Below, piece after piece: positions 14,140 through 20,747 of a DNA stretch of 22,811 nt. The DNA is taken from the IMG/VR virus record IMGVR_UViG_3300006750_000092, positions 1 through 22,811 of that record, one strand, 5' to 3'. How positions within the stretch are numbered: position 1 is the stretch's first letter; every line of letters starts with the position of its first letter. Made by a program: the position numbers and the translations under genes. The DNA comes from a virus. A model generated the notes under the pieces. The model was not told the origin of the DNA. It saw nothing but the letters and a program-made list of their open reading frames with translations, and searched no databases.

Positions 14140-14530
14140 TAAAGGACAGTTAGAAGGAATATTGTTGTCCCTGACCAAGCCCGAAGTGCATTTGTCAAGG
14201 ACCGAAGATACCTTGATAGGATATAGAGTTAGAATAAGAGTAAACTTTAGAGCATCTAAAGAATTTCTCTATGCACTAGGATTATCATTAGATAAAAAGG
14301 GAATTAAATATATTCTAAAAGAAAAGGAACATAAAAGTAGACCCCGGCCTATCTTATCTATTGGTGGTCTAGTGAATATATGGAAACTATGTGAATTAGT
14401 TCCCAAAGACCTGCCTGATTCAAAAAATATGTGGGGCGATTTTAAAAAGATAGTCAAACTTATTGACGAAGGACAACATTTAACACTAGAAGGTTTTGAA
14501 AAAATCTTAGCACTCAAAGGGGAGATTTAG
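14132..14530 (+). CDS. LAGLIDADG-like domain protein, catalytic motif not seen
   Basis: The 132-residue protein looks like one half of a LAGLIDADG homing-endonuclease fold: a basic strand region (YRVRIRVNF), a helix and strand (LDKKGIKYILKEKE), RPILSIGGLVNIWKL, and the ending QHLTLEGFEKILALK, which matches the typical HLT-x-EG-x-x-K-I-x-x-L-K signature of the family's last helix. The GDG/DADG catalytic helix is not visible, so it is probably a domesticated DNA-binding derivative rather than an active nuclease. Length is about half to two thirds of a typical endonuclease. Confidence 0.5.
   Translation: MFNKGQLEGILLSLTKPEVHLSRTEDTLIGYRVRIRVNFRASKEFLYALGLSLDKKGIKYILKEKEHKSRPRPILSIGGLVNIWKLCELVPKDLPDSKNMWGDFKKIVKLIDEGQHLTLEGFEKILALKGEI
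14519..14524 (+). promoter_or_regulatory. Ribosome binding site before an ATT start
   Basis: AAAGGGGAG (14516-14524) lies six bases before ATT at 14531. No ATG, GTG or TTG exists in that frame until residue 62, past all its zinc ligands, so this site supports initiation at ATT. Confidence 0.5.
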
Positions 14531-14737
14531 ATTTTCAGTCGTAATGATATTCAAACCCTAGCATGGCACGCCGAAGAAACTATTAAAAAAGGATGTAAAG
14601 AATGTGGTTATGACCAGTTAGCATTTACAGCAGCAATTAGTGTTGAGCCTAAAATAAAGGTATTCTTTCTAGATATTGATTGTCCTAAATGTGGCGCGTC
14701 TTACAAAGATATAATGAACATGGAAGAGATTGAATGA
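14531..14737 (+). CDS. Zinc-ribbon protein with probable ATT start
   Basis: The frame after the stop at 14528-14530 codes for 68 residues with Cys22-x2-Cys25-Gly and Cys51-x2-Cys54-Gly, a clear zinc ribbon. It fills the gap between two genes and ends in the ATGA of the next one. No ATG, GTG or TTG is available at its beginning; ATT at 14531 has a good ribosome binding site at the right distance, so ATT initiation is proposed. A sequencing error is the alternative explanation. The product is likely a small nucleic-acid-binding or transcription-related ribbon. Confidence 0.6.
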   Translation: MFSRNDIQTLAWHAEETIKKGCKECGYDQLAFTAAISVEPKIKVFFLDIDCPKCGASYKDIMNMEEIE

Positions 14738-15576
14738 TAAATATTAATATGACAAGACCAATTATAATAGTAGGAAAAACAGGAACAGGTAAGACCACTA
14801 AGGCTCTAGAGATTCTTGGGGATAATCCTATCATTAGGTATGCTAATGAGTATGACATAGAGGATAACTTTAGTATCCCTATTGATAGAGGAATTCTTAT
14901 TGAAGAAGCCAACTATAAACCAAAATTGGAACTAATTGTAAATACTATCAATCAGTATCAAGGACAAGTAGTATTGACTTCTCTCAACCAAAAAGATGTT
15001 CCGAAAGGAATCTTTGGTCTTTGTAAGTTAAAGAGAGCAGGTACTAAAAACTACTATCAAGTCTCCTTATCGGAAGACCTCGTAGGTTCACAAGACCCCG
15101 TTGATTATGATAAAAATATATTTGAATTGTTTTATGATTATTTAAGAAACAAAGATAGAAATGATATTGTAATACAACTTAAACTTAATAAACCATACGA
15201 TGAACAATTTTTATCTTGGTTAGCATTAAATATCCATCCTAATAAAATAGCATATTTAGATGCGAAAGTTAAAAGAAGATGGTCTCAAAGTTATTTTTAT
15301 GAGTTATTAGCATATGCGCATAAACCATCATCCCATTCCCATAAGGCTATTATTCCACAAAGAAAGGCACGACCAAAAATAATAGATGTTTGTCGTAAAC
15401 TTGGACTAAGACCTTATGAACATCATTTGATTAAACAATTAATTCAAGATGATGGTTTTGCTAAGTATGCTAGTAAAACATTAAACAACTATGAAAGAAG
15501 GATGCTTCATTTGCCTGAACCACCCAGAAAGAAAAAGGTATTAACGCATCGTGTAGCAACGCTAGGTGATTTTTAA
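14734..15576 (+). CDS. P-loop ATPase, possible clamp-loader relative
   Basis: The 280-residue protein has a Walker A GKTGTGKTT (14-22) and a Walker B-like strand GILIEEAN about 40 residues later. A polar strand with VVLTSLNQ follows, which could hold sensor 1. The C-terminal 150 residues are helical and basic, with a KARPKIIDVCRKLGL segment and a Pro/Lys-rich tail. The core is shorter than a full AAA+ module. It lies two genes before the RFC small subunit, so a second, divergent clamp-loader or helicase-loader ATPase is possible. A start at ATG 14749 would remove five residues. Function unproven. Confidence 0.65.
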   Translation: MININMTRPIIIVGKTGTGKTTKALEILGDNPIIRYANEYDIEDNFSIPIDRGILIEEANYKPKLELIVNTINQYQGQVVLTSLNQKDVPKGIFGLCKLKRAGTKNYYQVSLSEDLVGSQDPVDYDKNIFELFYDYLRNKDRNDIVIQLKLNKPYDEQFLSWLALNIHPNKIAYLDAKVKRRWSQSYFYELLAYAHKPSSHSHKAIIPQRKARPKIIDVCRKLGLRPYEHHLIKQLIQDDGFAKYASKTLNNYERRMLHLPEPPRKKKVLTHRVATLGDF

Positions 15577-15818
15577 TGTCAATAAACCATTACTATAAAA
15601 GAGTGGCTTTGAAAGAGTTTGGTCAAGGAAATCCATATCCTTACGTTTTTAGTACAGAACAAGCAGTAGATTATTTAAATACATATAAAAACCTAACTGG
15701 CTCTTTACATAAAAGGACACAAACCACTAATCAACAAACAGGTAATTTATTGTCAATGATGAAATCCTTTAAAAATATGGGATATAAAAAATGGATGTAT
15801 ATAGGAGAGAAAGAATAA
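15576..15818 (+). CDS. Hypothetical protein
   Basis: The ATG overlaps the previous stop (TAATG), and its own stop overlaps the next start in the same way. The 80-residue product is basic, rich in Tyr, Asn, Thr and Lys, with a FGQGNPYPYVFST stretch and a KNMGYKKWMYIG end. No known motif. It lies between two ATPase genes and may be a small cofactor of either, which is inference from position only. Confidence 0.6.
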   Translation: MSINHYYKRVALKEFGQGNPYPYVFSTEQAVDYLNTYKNLTGSLHKRTQTTNQQTGNLLSMMKSFKNMGYKKWMYIGEKE

Positions 15819-16723
15819 TGTTATGGACAGAACAATACAGACCAGCAACTCTAGATGAAATTATAGGACAACCTAAGTTTTACATAGATGCTATTACATG
15901 GAAAGAAGGTATGCCTAATCTATTGTTATATGGTGATGCAGGCACAGGTAAAACAGCAGCAGCAATAGCAACTGCTAACTTTGTTTTAGGAGAAGATAAG
16001 CAAGGCAATTTCTTTGAAATAAATGCATCAGATGATAGACGATTAGAAGTAGTTAGAACAACAATTAAAGAGATATCATCCTCAATGAAATTAGGGGATA
16101 TTCCTCACAAAATTATACTACTCGATGAAATGGATGGGATGACTCCCGATGCACAAAACGCCTTGAAAAGGGTAATGGAACGATATAGTGGCAATGTAAG
16201 ATTTATTATTACTTGTAATAATAGATTCAAAATCATTCTACCTTTACAATCAAGGTGTGCAAACTATCTCTTTACTAAGATTAGTGAGGAAGACATGAAG
16301 ATAGTATTAGAATCAATTCTTGAAAAAGAAGGCATAGATTCGATACCAACCGAAGAATTGGAAATGTTTATTAAGGAGATGCGCGGTGACTTACGCAGGG
16401 CGATTACTGAACTTCAGGCATCGGCCAACAGCAATGCATCATTAAATATACAAATAAAAAGAATGGAAGAACCTTACGATAATATATTGGAATCCATTCG
16501 TAATAAACAATACGAATCCGCACTCAACCAAATTCATGCGTTGATACACCAATCGGTAGATATAAAATATGTGTGTCAATCATTACATGAAGCGATTCTT
16601 AGAAAGGAATTAGATGCTGGAATGAAATTCAAATTACTAAGGGTGATTGGGGAGGCTGAGTGGAGAAGTAGTAATATGACTCCAAAGGTATTATCATCTT
16701 GGATGATAGGTCAGATGATATAA
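15818..16723 (+). CDS. rfcS: Replication factor C small subunit (clamp loader ATPase)
   Basis: RFC opens PCNA and loads it on primed DNA. ATG 15818 with AGGAGAG (15803-15809) gives 301 residues, starting MLWTEQYRPATLDEIIGQ, the classic RFC box II. Walker A is GDAGTGKT (39-46), Walker B LLDEMDGM, sensor 1 ITCNNR, followed by the SRC motif (QSRCANYLF) and the sensor 2 region with RGDLRRAI. It is slightly shorter than host RFC small subunits (about 320). No large subunit is seen in this window; the virus may use a homomer, host RFC-L, or the ATPase at 14734. It should load the PCNA encoded at 19977. Confidence 0.92.
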   Translation: MLWTEQYRPATLDEIIGQPKFYIDAITWKEGMPNLLLYGDAGTGKTAAAIATANFVLGEDKQGNFFEINASDDRRLEVVRTTIKEISSSMKLGDIPHKIILLDEMDGMTPDAQNALKRVMERYSGNVRFIITCNNRFKIILPLQSRCANYLFTKISEEDMKIVLESILEKEGIDSIPTEELEMFIKEMRGDLRRAITELQASANSNASLNIQIKRMEEPYDNILESIRNKQYESALNQIHALIHQSVDIKYVCQSLHEAILRKELDAGMKFKLLRVIGEAEWRSSNMTPKVLSSWMIGQMI

Positions 16724-16797
16724 TGGATGGATTAGTTGTAATTTTAGTATTATTAATCCTATGGAAATTATTTGGGGGGGATAAATATAACGGATAG
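16723..16797 (+). CDS. 24-aa single-span membrane micropeptide
   Basis: ATG overlaps the RFC stop (TAATG). The product is MDGLVVILVLLILWKLFGGD plus a four-residue polar end: one transmembrane helix with a positive/polar cytoplasmic end. It is the first of three membrane-protein frames in a row (16723, 16787, 16888), and the G-tract inside its end doubles as the probable ribosome binding site for the next. Confidence 0.5.
   Translation: MDGLVVILVLLILWKLFGGDKYNG
16774..16780 (+). promoter_or_regulatory. G-tract acting as probable ribosome binding site
   Basis: Seven G followed by six bases and an in-frame ATA at 16787. It mirrors the G8-ATA arrangement at 2384-2401. Confidence 0.4.
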
Positions 16798-16891
16798 TGA
16801 AATGAAAGCAATGTTATGTTTCTTAGGTGGAATTTATATGTTCTTATTTGTATATGGATTTTATATATTACTTGGGAGGAAACCATTATGA
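16787..16891 (+). CDS. Small single-span membrane protein, ATA or ATG start
   Basis: With ATA at 16787, six bases after the G-tract, the product is 34 residues; with ATG at 16802 it is 29. The ATA start is favoured because the ATG has no ribosome binding site at usable distance. The body is one hydrophobic helix (MLCFLGGIYMFLFVYGFYIL) ending in a positive GRKPL tail. It ends in the ATGA of the EF-hand protein. Likely function in the membrane, possibly with its neighbours; nothing more can be read. Confidence 0.5.
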   Translation: MTDSEMKAMLCFLGGIYMFLFVYGFYILLGRKPL

Positions 16892-17154
16892 GATTATTTG
16901 ATTTTAATAGAGATGGTAAGTTTGACAAAGAGGACTTAATGAGATATGAGTGGATAGTTATAACAGGAATGTTATTGACAATCATACCACTCTTAAATGT
17001 ATTTGGTATTACTGAGATTAATTCAGATTTATTCTGGACATTAGCAGGAGTATGTTTGACTGTGGAAGGAGTGATAGAATTGTACTACGAACAAAAGCAT
17101 TGGGATGAAATAAAGAAACAAAAAGAAATAATTAAACATGAGGAAGAAAGATGA
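16888..17154 (+). CDS. Membrane protein with N-terminal EF-hand
   Basis: ATG 16888 follows GGGAGG (16874-16879) by eight bases; a longer frame from 16816 would read through the small membrane gene and is rejected. Residues 5-16 (DFNRDGKFDKED) are a textbook calcium-binding EF-hand loop, with Asp5, Asn7, Asp9, Gly10, Phe12 and Asp16 in canonical places. Two transmembrane helices follow (about 22-42 and 50-66), then a charged Lys/Glu tail. At 88 residues and two spans it has the size of a holin, which might couple membrane permeabilisation to calcium; that role is speculative. It is coupled to the next frame by ATGA. Confidence 0.7.
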   Translation: MRLFDFNRDGKFDKEDLMRYEWIVITGMLLTIIPLLNVFGITEINSDLFWTLAGVCLTVEGVIELYYEQKHWDEIKKQKEIIKHEEER

Positions 17155-17246
17155 AACAAAAAACATTAATAGACTATGGATTTATGTATGGTTTTAGTAA
17201 AATAGATAAGGGTCGACAAATGACATTAACGGAGTTTGTAAAATGA
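17151..17246 (+). CDS. 31-aa micropeptide
   Basis: The ATG overlaps the stop of the EF-hand protein, with an AGGAAG ribosome binding site just upstream, and its stop overlaps the next ATG. The product is soluble and basic, ending in MTLTEFVK. It has no recognised motif. Support comes from exact tiling on both sides. Confidence 0.45.
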   Translation: MKQKTLIDYGFMYGFSKIDKGRQMTLTEFVK

Positions 17247-17311
17247 TGACATGGGAAGAATATAAGAAAGCAAAGAAAGAATATAAAGAAAGAAAAAAGA
17301 AATGGAAGTGA
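17243..17311 (+). CDS. 22-aa Lys-rich micropeptide related to the JAMM tail
   Basis: The frame begins in ATGATGA overlap with the previous stop and ends five bases before the next ATG. Its product contains EEYKKAKKEYKERKKKWK, and its DNA shares a 26-bp exact match with the part of the JAMM gene that encodes YKKAKKEY. It looks like a detached copy of that tail. A short basic helix that binds nucleic acid or the same partner as the JAMM tail is possible. Confidence 0.45.
   Translation: MMTWEEYKKAKKEYKERKKKWK
17261..17286 (+). repeat. 26-bp exact direct repeat, copy 2
   Basis: Identical to 9785-9810 over 26 bases and read in the same frame (YKKAKKEY). Similar peptide context on both sides argues for duplication rather than convergence. 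Confidence 0.8.
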
Positions 17312-17315
17312 AAAT

Positions 17316-18551
17316 ATGGAAGAAAAAGTAAGTAAGGAAATTGCTAAGGCTGCAGAAGTCTTAGGATTAGAAATGAATGAAGTAGAAGAAAAGTGGTTGG
17401 ATATATGTGATAAGAATAATCTATCACCAACCGATGAATGGAAACTAGCATTGTCATTATTTAGACAATGGTTTAGTGGTAAGAATGCATATAAGGATGT
17501 ACCCGTTGCTGAAACAGGTGGAAGCAGCAGTTTAATTAAGCAAGCGTTAGGGTTTTTCCTATCTATTGAAGCCGCAAGAGATATGGGTAAGTGGCAAAAT
17601 GATAGGGTTAAAGCCGAATATGATAGAAACCCAGAAGAAGCCTATAATACTGGTAGGGTTGCTATCATAACTAAGACTGATGAGGGCTATTCTGCTAAGA
17701 AAAAGGACAACACAACAGGAGAAGAAAAGACCGCAATTCTAAAGGAGTTGCCAGCAAATAACTTCTCAGTTGACACAGATAAGTGGATTGTACCTTTGGA
17801 TAATATGCCATCTTTTGGTGCAAATAAGAACGTAAACTATGGTAAGCCTTTACCCGCCGAACAATTTAGGAGTGCAGGTGTATTTTTAGGAGATGTTAAT
17901 GGAGAGAATGGAGTATATTTCTTTTCATACAAGGGTGAGGCTTCAAAGACGTTTACCCCAACAACCTTTAAATTAGTGAGTATGAGTGTTATTAGGGATA
18001 GTAATTTCCCTAACAGGATTTATGGCTTTAAGGAAGGGACTTTAGAGAGTTTAAAATACAATGCAGACCTACCAGAAGATAGCCGTAAGGATGAACCAAC
18101 TGTGGTTGAACTTCAAAACTATGCTATGGAACACGCTATGAACCACTATAGCCCATTGTTAGATTTGAATAGGTATCACATGGAATTGCAATCTAAGGAT
18201 GTTAGAGCAGCCGAAAAGTTTGTGATAACTGATGGAACAGTATCTAGTGTCAATATGACCCCTAATAATTTTGGGACTCGTAGGGTAACTATAACAGATA
18301 TTAATTCTGACTTTGACTATGATGGTGGCTCTTGGGCAGGAACAACTTGTTGGGTTCCACCACATATTGATATCAATTTTGGTATTGGTTCAAGTGTTGT
18401 CTTTGTTGGTAGAACATCACAACGCCGAATGGATGATGGTTCATGGGGAGATGTATCACTTAATGTTAGTGGTATGCTATGCACTGAAAACAAAGGTGTT
18501 GTAACTGAACCCTTTGAGTCTGCTGAAGAAGAAGACATTGATTGGTTTTGA
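17316..18551 (+). CDS. Probable single-stranded DNA-binding protein with acidic tail
   Basis: The 411-residue protein has an N-terminal helical region (1-80), a middle alpha/beta region, and a C-terminal beta-rich segment (about 305-395) with strands such as GTVSSVNM, RRVTITDI and SSVVFVGRTS that fits an OB fold. It ends in an acidic tail with an aromatic tip, ESAEEEDIDWF. Such tips are the hallmark of SSB and T7 gp2.5-type proteins, which use them to recruit replication partners. It is followed by a RecA-like ATPase and PCNA, the expected neighbours. The assignment rests on tail, fold pattern and context, not on a clear family match. Confidence 0.55.
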   Translation: MEEKVSKEIAKAAEVLGLEMNEVEEKWLDICDKNNLSPTDEWKLALSLFRQWFSGKNAYKDVPVAETGGSSSLIKQALGFFLSIEAARDMGKWQNDRVKAEYDRNPEEAYNTGRVAIITKTDEGYSAKKKDNTTGEEKTAILKELPANNFSVDTDKWIVPLDNMPSFGANKNVNYGKPLPAEQFRSAGVFLGDVNGENGVYFFSYKGEASKTFTPTTFKLVSMSVIRDSNFPNRIYGFKEGTLESLKYNADLPEDSRKDEPTVVELQNYAMEHAMNHYSPLLDLNRYHMELQSKDVRAAEKFVITDGTVSSVNMTPNNFGTRRVTITDINSDFDYDGGSWAGTTCWVPPHIDINFGIGSSVVFVGRTSQRRMDDGSWGDVSLNVSGMLCTENKGVVTEPFESAEEEDIDWF

Positions 18552-18555
18552 TTAA

Positions 18556-18804
18556 ATGTATGATATAGAAAATGGAGTAATTCATGGTGTTAGTTTTGCA
18601 GTAAAGTTAGAAACTGTAGAATTTTTAACATGGAGTTTAAACGAAGAAACCTCCGAATATTGGGTAAAGTTTCATGTACCCTCTCGCAAGGAAATCAGGA
18701 TTAAAGTAACTGAGAATGCATTAAGAGAAATAGTAAATGAATGGAACTATGGAATGGGAAAGGTAAATTTAGATTTTGGTGATGAAAATGGATTGGACTA
18801 CTGA
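18556..18804 (+). CDS. Hypothetical beta-rich protein
   Basis: The 82-residue product starts four bases after the previous stop with no clear ribosome binding site, and overlaps the next gene by 17 bases. It reads as a small beta sandwich or sheet (SFAVKLETVEFLTW, YWVKFHVPS, EIRIKVTE) with a C-terminal helix and acidic end. No motif is recognised. Its place between the SSB candidate and the RecA-like gene hints at recombination, which is inference. Confidence 0.6.
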   Translation: MYDIENGVIHGVSFAVKLETVEFLTWSLNEETSEYWVKFHVPSRKEIRIKVTENALREIVNEWNYGMGKVNLDFGDENGLDY

Positions 18805-19708
18805 TAAAAAAGGTGACGCTGTAAAAAGCAATGATGAAAATGAAGAAGCGGTTGAGAAAACTTTCTTTCAAATACAAAAAGAAAAGATTCTACAACAAAT
18901 AAAAAATAGATTAGAAAGGGATAGAGCATTTTTGTATTGTTCTGTTACTGGGAATGAAAAAGTAGGTAAAACAGGAATTGTCTTAGATTGTCGAACCGTG
19001 GAAGAGATTGAAAAAGGAATGAAAGTTCTTCTATTAGATTTAGATGATGGGGCAGAAGCAACTTGGGATTCTGGTTGGGATAGAACTGAAGATATTATTA
19101 TCTTCAATCCTTTAGAATTGAAAAGAGATGGTACTCCAGATTGGGATGCCATCTTTAATAATGCTAGAGGATTTGTAGAGTTTGCTAAGGAAATGATTGA
19201 AGAAGGAAATGTTAAGGCTTTTATTCTTGATGGGGTAGATAAGGCTTACGAAGGTTCAAGCGATGTATTGCGTGACCACTTGGTTAAGCAACAACAAAGA
19301 ACAGGAACCATTATTCATGCTTCTGATTCTGTTCATGTTAGTCCATTAGATTGGAAAATAAGGAATAGAATTTATAACCGCTTGTTGGATTTGGTTGGTT
19401 CATTAGAATGCGATAGGTTTATGGTTACTCATATGAAACCTTTGTATGATAATATCAATGTACCTGTGCCTATTGGTGAAACCCCTGATTGGCATAAATC
19501 TACACCCGCTAGATTTAACCAAATGATACATATAAATACTGTAACAAAAGATGGTGTAACAAATCATATTGCTACCCTTAAAGCAAGTAAGACGAATCCC
19601 TCCCTCGTAGGAAAGGAATGGACAATCTTTACTACAAGTGGTCACGATTCAGAAGAAGAAGTGAATGCTTGGTATGGTGTTCTTGAACTACGAGAGGGAA
19701 CTATATGA
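18788..19708 (+). CDS. RecA/Sak4-like recombination ATPase
   Basis: ATG 18788 is preferred, with GGTGA five bases upstream; TTG 18776 and ATG 18782 are alternatives. The 306-residue protein has a Walker A GNEKVGKT (55-62), a KVLLLDLDDG strand after it, and a Walker B VKAFILDGVD at about 140-150. A MVTHMKP strand follows, typical of the small RecA-fold ATPases of phages (Sak4/AAA_24 group). These bind single-stranded DNA and promote annealing or strand exchange. The order SSB candidate - RecA-like - PCNA - PolB supports a role in replication-linked recombination. Confidence 0.75.
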   Translation: MDWTTDKKGDAVKSNDENEEAVEKTFFQIQKEKILQQIKNRLERDRAFLYCSVTGNEKVGKTGIVLDCRTVEEIEKGMKVLLLDLDDGAEATWDSGWDRTEDIIIFNPLELKRDGTPDWDAIFNNARGFVEFAKEMIEEGNVKAFILDGVDKAYEGSSDVLRDHLVKQQQRTGTIIHASDSVHVSPLDWKIRNRIYNRLLDLVGSLECDRFMVTHMKPLYDNINVPVPIGETPDWHKSTPARFNQMIHINTVTKDGVTNHIATLKASKTNPSLVGKEWTIFTTSGHDSEEEVNAWYGVLELREGTI

Positions 19709-19974
19709 GCCATCTTCAAAAAGTTCCATATGGATTATGGAATGATGGGTCTTCAGTCCCCCGTTGTAGTTGCGTAGAATGTGAGAACCATTTAAAAAGG
19801 GCTCCATTAAATAGTCCTGATAAGTGTAACATAACAGATTGTGTTTATCACAAGCCCCGACCTAAAGGGTGGCCCCAATCCACCTGCCAATATTCTTGCT
19901 TTGGTAAGATGGTAAAGGGTCACGAGGATAAGTTTGCTGGTAAAAAATATTCGTGGTCAGAAGAGGAAGTATAA
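19705..19974 (+). CDS. Cys-rich small protein
   Basis: The 89-residue protein carries Cys21-x-Cys23-x2-Cys26, Cys41, Cys46-x2-His49, Cys61 and Cys65, enough for two zinc sites. The spacing does not match a finger I know. It is coupled to the RecA-like gene by ATGA, and its stop is two bases before the PCNA start. The positive centre (HKPRPKGW) suggests nucleic-acid contact. Function unknown. Confidence 0.65.
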   Translation: MSHLQKVPYGLWNDGSSVPRCSCVECENHLKRAPLNSPDKCNITDCVYHKPRPKGWPQSTCQYSCFGKMVKGHEDKFAGKKYSWSEEEV

Positions 19975-19976
19975 TT

Positions 19977-20747
19977 ATGATGAATGTATCTGTAAATTTA
20001 AATGAATTTAAAGATGCAGTTGAGGCAATTTGGCTTAAGGGCAAATATAAGTCCTCAACTGTATCAAAGATAGATGCTATTAGTAATATGGGTGTAGCCT
20101 TTATTAAAACTAATAATACACTAACATTGGCTAATGCTAGTGAATCCATTGCAGCGAGTGTTACAATAAGAGCATCGGCAGAAGATGCTAAAGAAGACAT
20201 GATGGTTATTTTTGACATCGAAAAATTGAATAAATATTTAAAGGTGTTCAAAGAAGACCATCTAATTCTTAGAATTACAGATTCCCAAATGATACTAAAG
20301 GATGAATCGCAAAGGGCTAAGATGCAACTATCTGTTGAACACGGAAGCATCGGAGCAATACTCAAAATTCAAACTTTGAAGATTCCAACAGAAGGTATGC
20401 CTGTATTTGGTACAACTCCATTGGAAGCCAAACTTACTATTCAAGGTGAAGTTTTGGCTAAAGCAATTAAGCATTGTAATATTGTTGGGACCGCTACATT
20501 TAAGATTGATTATAACCAAGAAAGATGTGTAATGTCTTCTGCGAATTTTCATGCAACAGAACATTTTGAATGTGAATTACCTTTAGTAGCCCACGAAGGA
20601 GAATCTGCTACGGTAGAATTTTCTGCGCCTATTGATAAATTTTGTATGAGTGGTGTAATGTATCTCTTTTTGAGAGATGACAAACCCATACTACTTATTG
20701 GGCCTAATAGAAAATTAATTGTAGCCCCATATATTAGGGTGAGATAA
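19977..20747 (+). CDS. pcn: PCNA sliding clamp
   Basis: PCNA encircles DNA and tethers the polymerase and ligase. ATG 19977 follows GAGGAAG by seven bases (ATG 19980 is equally possible); the frame upstream to 19953 has no support. The 256-residue length is normal (about 245-260). The pattern of two similar alpha/beta halves is visible: SVNLNEFKDAVEAI at the start, FDIEKLNKYLKVF near 80, the interdomain LRITDSQMIL, AEGLAKAI-like VLAKAIKHCNIV in the second half, and a C-terminal KPILLIGPNRKLIVAPYI replacing the usual Y-x-LAPR ending. Sequence is divergent from host PCNA. It pairs with the RFC gene (15818) and the next gene, PolB. Confidence 0.82.
   Translation: MMNVSVNLNEFKDAVEAIWLKGKYKSSTVSKIDAISNMGVAFIKTNNTLTLANASESIAASVTIRASAEDAKEDMMVIFDIEKLNKYLKVFKEDHLILRITDSQMILKDESQRAKMQLSVEHGSIGAILKIQTLKIPTEGMPVFGTTPLEAKLTIQGEVLAKAIKHCNIVGTATFKIDYNQERCVMSSANFHATEHFECELPLVAHEGESATVEFSAPIDKFCMSGVMYLFLRDDKPILLIGPNRKLIVAPYIRVR

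Noticed and set aside
16629-16985. Reverse-strand frame across RFC end and the membrane genes
   Set aside because: It crosses four tiled + strand genes and has no independent support.
19862-20365. Long reverse-strand frame over the PCNA start
   Set aside because: It runs antisense to the start of a convincing PCNA gene, has no ribosome binding site or motif, and its composition is the mirror of the + strand gene.
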